This document shows, one piece after another, positions 32,010-44,100 of a stretch of 64,000 bases of DNA. Position numbers and translations under genes: made by a program. Position 1 is the stretch's first letter. Each line of letters begins with the position of its first letter. Below the pieces are notes generated by a model that searched no databases, was not told where the DNA came from, and saw only the letters and a program-made list of their open reading frames with translations. The stretch is from Stichopus chloronotus (Eukaryota; Echinodermata; Holothuroidea; Aspidochirotida; Stichopodidae), in contig CM037835.1 in the NCBI GenBank assembly GCA_021234535.1, positions 4,960,001 through 5,024,000 of the forward strand, read 5' to 3'.

Positions 32010-35000
32010 TCGAGTATATTGTTTTATGTGTCGTAAGATGACGTTATTCAAATCATGAATAAATGGTTAAACAAAAGAATCAACATAAAAACAGCAGAGA
32101 ACTGAAAAGCATTTTGAGCTATGTGACTGAGTTCTTAGCAAAAATAAACAAATGAGGAGTAAACAAATAACAATTGAGAAGTGAAAAACTAGCAATGGAG
32201 ACATCTTTCTTTTGAAATTTGACCAATCATAGAAATTTGGGGCCTTAATCTCAGTCTCACAAGAGGAGTCAGAAAAAGTTTCCCTAAAGTGGATTGGAAG
32301 AAGGGGGGAGGGGGTGGAGAGAGGGGAGAAGTCCATTTGCAAATTACAGTGCCTTGAATGTTGTCAGATGGTGTACATTATATCCTTTTGGCAAATGTCT
32401 GAAGATGTAGTGGAATACTGTAGAACATTTATACTGCATTCGACATGCAGAGATATTCCATCAGTGCTGTATTGGGTGAGGGGGGGGGGTGGTGTTGATC
32501 AGGGAGTTGGTCACCTTGAGAGTTTGAAATAATTTGGGGGGAGTGTTGTAGGCCTATGCCACTTGTTGATGTCACAGTGAACCAATCAATGTCTCTTGCT
32601 ATTTGGTGAATGAATCATATCAATTTAGAGTTTAGAAGAACAATTATTTTGGGATTTAGATTTACAGTAGGAAAGTGGAAGTTCAAATCCATTGTGATCA
32701 TTTGCAATATTATATGAGGCCTTTCATCCTCCAAGCAGACTACATTTTCAAGATGTGAATTCAACATGTTCATTACTGGATGAATCTTTTTTTTTTTCTT
32801 TTATCATGCATGTGTTACTAATCTCATATTGCAGTTTTCATTGTAGTAAACATGAAACAACACATTCCAGTTTATCTCTTTATCTATTGTGCAGTTTTGT
32901 CATCTTTGAAAGCAAAGCAACAGCTTTTCAATCATCCCTTTGACACTTCTGTAAAACATAAATAAACATGTGACCCTTAAAATCTGAAAACCGTCACATT
33001 GTGCTGTTTGTCAGTTATTTGTTGGATACATGGAAAGATTGTTTGCCACGGAAGGAGACATGGTGGTGATCGTTGAAGTTTGTGTTGATATCACAGTACA
33101 TGTCAATATAGTATATACTTCCAAACCAAAACATGGCTTTGAACATGGACCGAGCCACAGTCTTCAAATCAATTAGTTACCAAGATTTCCCTTTTCCTTT
33201 CGTGTTTATGTATCATTGGCCTTCATAGCCTGTGCACCTAGCACTGACAGTATGGCTGTGATATTTGGTTCAGCTCTATATCTGATGAGGCTAATATTTG
33301 CCTTTTATAGCAGACCTTGACTTGGCGAGAAGAGGAAAATACTTCCCCAATTAAAGTAATTGATCTCTAAAAGAAATTGATATTTCATAAAAATTAGGAT
33401 TATGTTTCTTTCTCTATCGGTGAAAACCATATCTCAATAGCATGTTTTGTTCGAAAGTGTTGAAATGTTAATTTCTAAATGGTACATGGCATAGGGATTT
33501 GTGATGTCACCATAACACAACTCAATGAATTTCCTTTGGATTTCTTTATCATCTTGATTGCCTTAAACATTACAATAGTTTGAGAGATGTGACCTTTGTC
33601 CCCGCAATATTTTAACGTACGTCTACAACGTGCAGTCTACATTGTACTAGTGCAAAATTTCAAGGTTAAAATGAGGGCTTAAATTTCACAGAAAAGCAAA
33701 GACTTCTTGCAATAATTTGCAACTAAAACATTGCACTGTGGTAACCCTGAGGCACCTGAAAATCTTACTCGATGACAGAAGTTGTCCTTCAAATAGCAGT
33801 ATCCTGAGCAAGGAGAAAGACATTGGCATGGGGTTTGAAATGCCTACGGTGGAAATTTAGTCTCTATCATTTAGGGACCTCTTCAATTCACAGTAAAATA
33901 TGCCTTTAATAATTACAATAAATACAGTGGTAATATTATATTATATAAGACACATTAAATGAGCAATTTCTTGGAAACTTATGACTTTACCATCAAAGAT
34001 TATGAAAAATTTAAACTTGATAAACGATTTTTGTTGTGCGTGAATATATGCCCTAGATAATGCGTACACAGCAGCCCCTATCAACATTCCTAATCCTGTT
34101 CAACCTCCATTATTAAATGAAAAAAAAACTTAAAGTATATGGAATTTGGACTGTTGGCACTGGACAGTACTGCGCGCACAATGGTTCACGTCATTGCAGG
34201 TGGTATCAGTCTTTTGAAAACTAACGAACTCATTTGCCTATCGATGATCATTGGTGACCATAACCTTTTTTTTTAATTGTTTAATAATGATAAAGTCTAA
34301 AGTGAATGAGATATGTTTAAAGCTCCTGTTTAATCTTTTATTAATATCGATATGCTGCATCACAATTAAACAGTTGTGATAAAGGGTATTAGGCTTTCAT
34401 TTAATGGAATATTGTAATAAACCCTTTGCAGGTGTGATTATAGCCTTTGTCAGTAAAAACGAACTGTTTTAACAGCCTCTCCAACCAGGGCAGTGCAACT
34501 GAGAAGGAGATCCAACAGGGAGGTTAATTTATGGCGATGTTATAGCTACGGACAAAATTTTCCTATCGGTAATTTACGACAGGAGCGTGTACTTCTTTTA
34601 CGTTGAGTTTCTGATACCTTTTAACCCCTTTGAATCTGTAAATGGTAAACAAAAGGCGTGATCTTAGTGGAAAGTACGCCACTTCAAAGGAAGGAGTTTC
34701 CATTATATCCCCTCAGTTACAACTCATTGCTCCAACTAGATACCTTTTGATAATGATGTGTTCTTTCGGTTGTATGTGTAAAGTTAAAAGTTGGATATTC
34801 GTCATTCACAATACGTCTGAAACTAAACTGCTAATGTATGTTTACTAGTTTCATGGAAAAACAGTGCTGGATACGTGTGCATTTACAGTTAGTTTTTAAA
34901 CTGTCATTCGGTTGTTTTTTTTGTTTTTTTTTTTTCATTCTCGTGCTGTCTGTTAGCGATAGAGGATATGGATTTAACAACCTCGATTTTGAAATAACGT

Positions 35001-35365
35001 CAAATTGGTAAGTGAGATTTGAAGATGTAGAACCTCAGATTGCAGAATATTGTCACTACCGAGATAAAAATGTCAAATTACAGCCCCATTAATGTGATCG
35101 TTATGATGGTACTGTAATGGCAAGATAGTTCATGAGTATCTTCTTCATTAACGTCTGCAATTGGGCGTTCCAATAGGGTGTGATATTGCCCAAGTATTAA
35201 CATAAACATTGAAAGAGAATGACTCCGTGTTGTCTTCATCAGTGCCCTTCACTAAGTTTAATTTTGCACGATTCATGAGACTATAAACACTCAATAAAAA
35301 TCAAACATTGGTTGGGATGAACCATTACTTCATAAAAATAGAACATTACGTGGGCATGAACCATT
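32010..35365 (+). other. Spacer between the two gene A terminal exons, proximal part
   Basis: Downstream of the short transcript and intronic for the long one. No gene recognised. It contains G-rich runs (32302-32330 and 32480-32490) and poly-T tracts near 34262 and 34915-34935. Confidence 0.5.
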
Positions 35366-35501
35366 GCTTATGCCCCGGTCACACTATAGCAAATCGCGTA
35401 CTGCGACTGCTTGCAAGTGGGTCATTTTGAAAATGTTTGCTACATCTCTGCACGGACTGCGTGAGTTTGCGACTAGTTGCATGGGTTGCAGACGAATCGC
35501 T

Positions 35502-35547
35502 AGTTGCTTCATGTGCTCCGGTGCGCACCGGAGCACATGAAGCAACT
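35502..35547. repeat. Perfect 46-base palindrome
   Basis: Two exact 23-base arms with no loop, meeting at GGTGC/GCACC, inside the left half of the TIR transposon. It could form a cruciform or hairpin. Confidence 0.95.
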
Positions 35548-36026
35548 GCTGGCAACTAGAAATACCTTGCAACTGGTTGCAGTCTGTTCGCCGATGTGCT
35601 GCAAAAAATGCTGCGATCTACTGCGCTTATCGCCGAACATTCCCAACACGATCTGCGTCTAAACTAGCAACTATACGACAGACTGCAACAGTCTCATACT
35701 GTGCGGCGCCACGCTGCGTCGTACGCCGCTGTACTGCGAACATTCGCCAACAAGCGCAGTACGGAGAACATCTTTTACCTCCCTAAAAACTGGTCCAAAC
35801 GGCGCCTGCGTGCGAATGTGCTGCAAACGTTCTGTGAACATGAGCAGCACGACGCAGCAGCTACTGCAAACTAGTATTCGCCATTTCCCCCAAACGTATT
35901 CTCTACCAAGCCTGATTGAAACTGGCTGCAAACAAGCCTCAACGAGTTTGCAGCACGGCGACTGCACACACCGATTTCAACTATTCATACGACCGCCACC
36001 ACACGTCTATGGCAAGCCAAATGCCA

Positions 36027-36242
36027 AATAATTCGAGAAATCTGGATTATCGGTTGATAAACCAGCTTTATCAGCCGATAAACCAGGTTTATCAACGCCA
36101 CATGCTCAGTTATTTGAAATTCCAGGTTTATCAAGTTGGTAAACCAGGTTTATCAACTTGATAACCAGGTTTAGCGACATTGTAAGTGAGAAACTCGATA
36201 AACCTGGTGTATCAACTGATAAGTCAGGTTTCTCGAATTATT
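36027..36242. mobile_element. 216-bp MITE nested in the TIR transposon
   Basis: The ends AATAATTCGAGAAA (left) and its inverse (right) are matching terminal repeats, with similarity continuing inward through GTTGATA.CCAG. The interior is built of repeated CCAGGTTTATCAA words in both orientations. It interrupts the CTGCAA-rich interior of the larger element, so it inserted later. Confidence 0.7.
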
Positions 36243-36799
36243 ACACACGTCATGTTTTTATGCACTTGTGGGTATGTCTGACTGCAAACATGCGCCGATA
36301 GTAGCAGTACATCGCAAAACGTTCACTGTAGACTGCCGAACAGTCTGCATTCGTTGCATGTCGTTTGCAGCTCAGGCTCGACCGTGTTGCGCCCATTCGC
36401 TGTCGTTCACAGATCGACGCAACACAGCGCAGCACGTTTCGCAAATAGTTGCACGTTCTGGTTTGCAGACCATTCGCAGTACATCGCAAAACAACGCAGC
36501 CAAATTGCAGTACTGTCTGCGTCACACTCCCGCCCCGATTGTAGACGGCACTAGTTGCAAGCAGTTGCATGCCATTTGCAATTCCATGAGTTGCAGTACA
36601 GTCGCAGACACGTTATTTCGTAGTGTGACCGAGGCATTAATAAAAGTAGAACTTTTAGTTTGGATAAACTGTTATTTAGCCAGCAACATTTCTCTTTGGG
36701 TTACAATTTTACAAATATTTCCACAGATCCCGACTCACTGCCTTTGGTTACGCGTTTTTTTCTTCTCTTCAAGTTTGGTCTTACATTTACATTTTCGTT

Positions 36800-39700
36800 T
36801 TTCTTTTTTTTTTTTTTAGGGGGGTCTAAGTTCTCATTAAGCCGTTTACAGCGATCATATTGTTATTGTTTTTCTTCTCAGTATATTAAAGCGTTGAATT
36901 TGGTCTCATTGTTTCACGGTGTGAATCTTAGGTTGCCGTCCTACTTCCTTGGGTGTCGCAGCCTTTCTCAGAAAAAAAAAGAGAAATGCACCTGGTGTAT
37001 TTTTCATGGGTTATTTACAGTGAAATCGAGTTCGATACGCAGTCTGGTAACGTCAGATGCAATCGATTTGATTGTCAGTTATCCTATCGTATTTGTGATG
37101 CTTTCGATAATAAATCTTCCATCTGCGTGAGGTGAACAGTGGACTGATATTAGTTGACGCATTGTTCACAGATGTGAGGGCAGATAGACAAACAGACATG
37201 CAACAAAGATCCAGGCTTGTTACCAATATATCAGTCCTACATTGGTTTTCTTACCTGCCCACCCCCTCTTTTTCCCCACCCTCTACTGCAGATATTCGAC
37301 CTAACATATTTAACCGTCCGATCTGCATTCTGTATGATTGAAAGCGGAAATGGGAATCCGGTTGTTTTCAGCTTTGACTGGCCTAGTTTCAAATAGGACA
37401 TGTTCTACTTTGATACCATGCTAAGTTAAACTGCATTTGTACACTATGCTTTACCGAGATTTGCAGCGCTTTTTACTGAGAATGTGTTTAAAGTGGCATA
37501 TGTTGTTGTAGGGTGTGACTGTTACCATTAAAGCTATCAGAAAGGGATTTTCCTGAATCCGCGCTGTTAAATTTTCCTTTTGTTTTGGGTTTGGTGGACA
37601 GCATCAATTTGTTTATAGTGGTGTTACAAACCTCTTTTATCAAGATTTTTGCTACTATGAAAATTATATTGCTAATCGTATTAGCTTACGTCACCGTTAC
37701 TATACCACCTTTTGTTAGTTTATAGTCCTTTCATACCTATAAAGAATGCACGTCTGAAGACGCCTACAGTATAGGTGCACAGTTATAAAGCGTAACCGTC
37801 TAAAATATTTACAATACGTATAGGTAGTTATCACGCATGGACCACCTAAACTATTTTGTAGTTTGTGTTTCAATATTTTATAGCACGTACTTTGCTATAA
37901 ACGGGATTGTAGCTACAATGGGTGGCGGTGAGCGGTATCCTCCACCAGTCAAACATCCGCCCAGTCGGGGCCGTTTATACAGTATCGCCCACGAATTTGT
38001 TTTTCATAAAACACATGAAATTGACAAATTTCTTAAACATATGTACTTTCTTTAGCATGACTTTAAAAGGTATGATTCAAAGTTAATCCAGTATTTTTTT
38101 TCCATAACGACCAAACTCGAAAGTATTCTGGTAAAACTATCATGTAAAACAAAAAATCATGTAAAAAAAAAAACAAGTCCCTTTGTTGTCGAAACTAGAA
38201 CATAATTCAACTCAATTTACACTCAATATAAACCTTTAAGGTAAAAAAAGGAGAGCTAGAAAACCCTTTGGTCCAAGGACCCCCGGCCGCAAAACACGGG
38301 ACTCCGGTCACTCTGCTCCCTTCGCTCGCGATGGGTAAATTGCCAACACTAAAACTAGACTAGCTACAACCCTGGTTATAAAGCATAACCATCTTAAGTC
38401 GCTTGTAGTGCGTGTGGCATAGTTATTAAGGGTAGCCATCTAAAGTATAAACGGTATCAGCTTTTCAACCTTTAAGCACTTCGATGTGAGATGAAGAAAG
38501 TGTTAATTTCTGTTCACAGAAAAGTCATTTACATAACAAGTAGGGACTAATGTGACTGGAGGAGGGAACAAAACGCGCTGTATACAAGCCACTCACTCAA
38601 ATGTCTGTCTCTCTTTAATTCCTTCATTGTTTTAAATTTGGTACTCTGATCTTTTTTTTCGTGGAATGTTACCAGTTTTTGCTTTTTCGTTCCATCATGA
38701 TCATACCCACCCTCAATAAGCCGTGACGAGGAAAACTCCCACATACACCTGCAGTGTGATTTTTTTGTGTGTGTAAAAGTAAAGCTTTAATGCCCGATGA
38801 CAAATCGAGATAGCATATCGAGAACCCTCCATGAAAGAGAGTATAACAACGCGGACAAGAAAATCCGGAGGCACATGTAATAAGTGTTAAAAGCCAATTG
38901 TGATGAATTTTGACTGTCTCGGTCTAGATCTAATCACTTTTGTATGTAGGCCACTGAGTGTATCTCAACATAGGACTGTGGGTTGCAGGTTTAAGATAAC
39001 TATCTCTCTTCGTCATCTCTTTAGCATATAACTCTCTGTTGTTGGTATCATTGTCATCATCTCTCTATTTGGCTAGTAGTGATTGTAATTACGGACGGTA
39101 CTGGGTGCCTAGTATCTGGCTTCTATTTCACACTGACAGGCCTCAACGACGATGATATGTCCGTCGCCTTTGTAATCTTGAATAGTTTTGAACGTTTCCA
39201 GCAACGTGGGCCTGTTTGTGCCTAAGTCTGATTACATTTTGGTCGTCAAGTCGAGTGACCGATTAGATAGTCGTTATAATTTCTTTCATCAGCTCTTGAA
39301 AAGGGATATTTTGGGGGGGATGCTGTCGTTTGGGGGTGACTCGATGTAACATTTCATTGCACCCTAGAATGATATGCGGTGTATATGTAAACTTTATTTT
39401 CTTGATTTTTGCTTAAGTGTGTGTTAGATTTCTTGTTAATTACATAGGGTATTGTGTAAGGCACGGTTCTGCCTTATGTCATGTAACACGTGTCATCAGA
39501 TAAAACAAACTGACAACACATCTTACGGTCGATGTGAGGCACAAAATATTCGGTAACTTCTTTGACCCGTTAAGTGATACAGTTATATTAGCCTGATCGT
39601 GAAGTAGGCCGCCACAGTGAAGGCCATGACAACTTAGTTAACATCTCATCAGCCCCATGATGTAGGATCAGTCCTGGTTGGATCTGTGGTTCAATAACAG

Positions 39701-41035
39701 AGAGGTAGGGTCATGATCCATGTTAGTACGGTATATCGATCGACTCAGACAAAAAAAAGAATAGCAGTAAAAAGGAAGGTCTCAGGTCTGGAGGACGGCC
39801 GGGTGGGGGACAAATGAGAAGCAAATGGTCGATCCACCTCCGGAAACATTGAGATTAGAATCATGTTTTGTTTCCCATTGTGAATATTAACATCAATATT
39901 TAAAAAAAATGCATTCCTGTACAAACATCATCGTGAGAAATAACTGCGAGGTGAAAATGAGTAGAAAGGTACGTAAACTTTCTATGCAACTAAAACATTT
40001 CTGTATTGGTGTGCGTCAACGAAAATTATCTATTCCTGACGTAACCCCAATTCCCCTCCTGCCTCACCCCATCCTTCCTGGCGTTCACTCTTTGGTAAAT
40101 AGCTGTTCTACTGCCTTTTAAAATTTTCTTGTCCTTTGATTTTTAATCGTTACAGATAAAAGATGGAGAAGTTATAATACTCATTGCAGATGTTCCGTAG
40201 TCATCCTCAATCTTTATTTTTTATTTTGTGAAAACAAAGAAATGAGGACGAATTAAGATCTTAAAGTAAATCAGACATTTACCCCGAAATTTAGTATCGT
40301 CAGAAACAACAGCGAAGCATTGTATTCACACCTACCAAACAACTCATACTGATTTAATGCCTTAGTGACCCAGTCAAAATCAGTTCTGAAGATCACTGCT
40401 ATGAACAAGGATTTCGGAAATTTGAAGAAGTGAAAAACACTATGAAGTGAGTTTGGTTCACATAGCACATAGCAGTGATCTGGTATTGTTCAGAACTTTG
40501 TGGGACATTGGGACACATGTATAACAGCTCAAATAGAGAAATGGGGGAGGGGTCGGTAGGGCTTAATGGTAGGGGAATTGAATATTTAATCAAGATAAAA
40601 AAAAATCCCCCTTCAACAAAGATGCATATATCTCATCGGAAGTCATATCATCAACCGTATCTCATTAAACTGATTAAGCACATTAGTGTTAACTGAGATA
40701 TGAATAAGTAATTCCATCTGTTAGTATGACCTGAACTTTGAAGCTGTATATAGAAAAGTAGTGGTAACGCAATCAGTTACTAATCAACAGATGGTAGGTA
40801 AAAGAGTGCGGAGGGACATATATGATTGCTATCTTCATATTTCCTTTCTGCGGCAAATACAATTGTTGTAGTTTTCACGTACCGTTAATAAAAGTTTGAC
40901 GTCACTTCCGCAACAGAACGAAATAGTGACGGTATCAATAATAACCCTTTTTACTAAGGTAACGTTACACATTACTAGAAATGATTTAATTTGTATTAAT
41001 TAAAGTTGGTGTATATTTCCAATCGTTTTTTGCAG
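36800..41035 (+). other. Spacer / intron upstream of the distal gene A terminal exon
   Basis: No gene recognised. A poly-T run is at 36803-36818. An imperfect inverted repeat is at 40382-40497. Confidence 0.45.
40382..40497. repeat. Imperfect inverted repeat
   Basis: AGTTCTGA plus AGATCACTGCTATG (40382-40403) recurs inverted as CATAGCAGTGATCT and TCAGAACT (40468-40497), giving a two-part stem around a loop of about 64 bases. It may be a small MITE. Confidence 0.6.
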
Positions 41036-41197
41036 AAGAGAGACAGAAATTTGGAGGTAGATGTTGGAAATGAAGCACCGGGCCAACTACCAGTCTTCCT
41101 TATTGCCGGACTATGTGTATGTGTGGTATTAGCCCTGTTATTATTTTTATTCTTTGGACGTAGCTCTGGAGGTCGTCCAATGAAGAAAGGAGTTTAA
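41036..41197 (+). CDS. Gene A exon 10: distal alternative terminal exon, membrane anchor and KKGV
   Basis: The acceptor CGTTTTTTGCAG is followed in phase 0 by 53 codons to TAA: KRDRNLEVDVGNEAPGQ, a hydrophobic segment (LPVFLIAGLCVCVVLALLLF and following), then GRSSGGRPMKKGV. Joined to exon 8 it gives a 336-residue isoform. It has the same plan as exon 9 (LP start, about 21 hydrophobic residues, GR, KKXX end) with different sequence, which suggests an old exon duplication or parallel selection. It could instead be the last exon of an unseen paralogous gene, but no other upstream exons were found between 31.6 and 41 kb. Confidence 0.65.
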   Translation, partial: KRDRNLEVDVGNEAPGQLPVFLIAGLCVCVVLALLLFLFFGRSSGGRPMKKGV

Positions 41198-44100
41198 GTT
41201 CCTTCTTAAATTTTTCTTCTTTATCCCCCCCCCCCAACTCTTTGAACAATGGTCGTACATACTTTCAATTGTTTTTATTTCAATTTTAATACTTAACTTA
41301 TTCATTTATGTTTCTTCCGCGTTTTTGACGATCAAAAGATCGCCCCCCATCACCCGAATAATGTCTCAAGCAGAGTTAAACATAGCTGCATGAGGTACCG
41401 GTTGTCCATGATTCTACTGTAGTCTGCTATCATTGATATTTCTGCAATCAGTGCAGTAGTTTCGGTTGTTATCTCGCTCTCCGCTGGCAACGAAACTCGT
41501 AGCAGAGACAGTGAAATAACCAGAATGCATTGCCCACCCCCCCCCCCACCGGACATCAAGTGATGGAAAATATAGACTCTTTTCATTGGATAAATGATCT
41601 TTCTATCTTATTGGTATGTGAAATGTTCGCACTGAAAATAACTCGTGACCAACACCGTTGCGTCTCTTTGAATGAAAAAAGAGAAATAAGTCCCAAACGG
41701 CTTGATCTAGTTAATGACATGGTGATACAACGTTCGACCATAGCCTGAAGTATCTTTGAAACCTATCAATGTTTTATAGTGTTTTGTTACGAGAATATGA
41801 ACCAATGATTATGGAGGATAATGGAACACATGCCGAAAAATACAACTGACCCTGTAAAAATACGGACTTTACCCCAGAAGGAGTTTCCTGATTTAATTTC
41901 ACGTGACCTCTCTCTAGAATATCCCTTGATAGTTGATTCATGGGGTCATCATTTGATTTTTTTTTTTATTCTCCCTTGTTTTTTTGTTGTTTTGCTGTTT
42001 TTTTTCTTTTCCGTCTTTCATTAACATGCTGTCTACCTGACGTCATTTGGTGAAATATTATAAGAATTGTGTCTTTTTGATACTTCGTGACATACCAAAT
42101 ACGCTACTTTCCATTCCAGTTGTTAATTTATAATACATATTTCTGTAGTTATTAAATTCAAATTTTGCCAGTGCATTTCTTAGCGTGAATGACGCCATAT
42201 GTTTATGCATTTAGATCTTACAAGTTACGATTTTGCTGTCCTAAAAGAAAGTGCTACTGCTTATAATTGCCTCGAGAGGGTAAAAGTGAGGCCAAATGTT
42301 ATCACTTACTCTTGTTCAACTGAAATTAAATCAGTTATGCTACGCCACAAAATATGTTTAATTTTCTTATCAAAAAACTGCCACGCAAGCTCAAAGAAGA
42401 CTCTCGTTGTGCTATTAAACAATGAAGAAGGACTGTTTAGAGTATGTTGGACGCAGCGGCATGCAGGTGGAAATGTACCTTTCGTTTGTAACAAAAGGTA
42501 ATGTTAGGTGTTGGACAAAAAAAAAGAAAAGAAACGTCAACATTTGGTATAACATGAACATGTGTTATGAAGATGAGCATCACGATGATTATCGGCAAGT
42601 GATTAAGTTGCAAGAATTCTATCCAATTGTCTCTTCATGTGTCGGACGGTACTTCTGTATGATTTTGGTTTGTAAATGAACAACGTGAAATACTTGTGGA
42701 AGACGAATGGTTATCGTCCTAGACCAAATTCAATATCATGTCTTCCTGAGAATACCAACAATGTATCCCAAGTTAACGGAACTATTCTTGTCAACAAAGA
42801 TAGTTGAGCACAAAGCGGTCGTAGGTATCCCTTGTTCCTCATATACACATTTTGACACTCTGTCTGAGAGAGTGCACAAACATTACAGTAAGATTTAAAT
42901 TAATGCATAAACTGTGTGTGGATGTGTGATGTGGTTTTGACACCGGGTTGTTCATTCTGACAGGTTTTATCCCGAATCCAGACGAAATGTTGAACATAGA
43001 ACATTTTATTTTATATTTTCACTTGATGAGACGCATAAATCAAAAATGTCAAATCGCCAAGAAAAGCTCTACTAATGGCAGAAGTGAAGCACCCGAAACT
43101 TATTGATGGGCCTTTCCAGGTTCAATATTTCATTGCCTACACACTTACCCGACGTAAGAGCGTCTCGGCGAAGGTTACGCTTTCAGCTAATTTATTCCTC
43201 ATGTAAAACAAGGTGAGATTTTCTCACCGTGACGGTATTTTCTTTCTTTCTTTTTTCATTGATTATTGTTTCTTCTCACGTTTTTAATGCTTAAAATTAT
43301 GTCCAGTACCTTTTTTTTTCAAATTTCTGTGATGGAATGCATTCGGCAGAGTGTCAGAATATCAGCAACACATATTTTAGCTAGATAATAAAATCCGTTG
43401 CTAAGTTAATGTATACACTGCGTAGTATATTGATGTAATCCTTGTGCAATATCATGCGAAGTTTGTAAGGACTTAGACATCTCAGTTAAACTCGATGATA
43501 TCGGCTGTATGTAACTAGCCTCTGTGGTGCGCGTCGGCGGATGCGATACATAGATCAATCTGACATGAAATGAGTGGTAAGTCAAATTCACTATGTCGAT
43601 TTTACACAGACTACAGCCGAACGTCGTCCCTTTTTGTATTTAGGTATAATATAAAGGTCATGTCACTGATCACATGATTTTTGTCCGTTTTATCACTACT
43701 ACGCGAGCTTAGCGAGTGGGCGGGCCCCTGTTGGGGTCCAGGGGCAAATCCCCGTTGAGGTCCAGAGGAAGATTTGAATTTGTAGCATATCTCATGGGTG
43801 CAAAATTAAATCTCAAGACAAGTGTAATTTTCAATACACGCAAAGGTTCCAAACCATTTTAATTATTTCGGCTATTCCTCTCCTCTAAGTTGACAGGACG
43901 AGAACTTGGGACCCCCTCATGATTCATGGGCAATGTCCTGATGGGTGCCTACCAGATCTCCGAGTTCTTAGCATATTTTGAGTTGTAAAATTTAGTCTCA
44001 GGATAGTATACTTCAAATATGAATAGATCACAGTAGATCATCTTATGCATTATAGAATACTTTGGTCTTTCTACAGGGTTATAGACTCGACCACGTTAAT

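Larger units (their letters stand above)
35371..36636. mobile_element. 1.27-kb TIR DNA transposon, non-autonomous, TTA flanks
   Basis: The left end TGCCCCGGTCACACTA (35371-35386) is inverted at 36621-36636 with one mismatch, and both ends abut TTA (35368-35370, 36637-36639). A 3-bp TWA duplication is typical of PIF/Harbinger, so that superfamily is possible. The interior is GC-richer than its surroundings and full of CTGCAA/TTGCAG and GTTGC words on both strands. There is no transposase frame. Open frames up to 183 codons inside are compositional. A second MITE is nested at 36027-36242. Confidence 0.7.

Noticed and set aside
36268..36819. 183-codon open frame
   Set aside because: It lies in the CTGCAA-rich interior of the TIR transposon and runs into poly-T. 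It has no protein-like pattern or splice sites.
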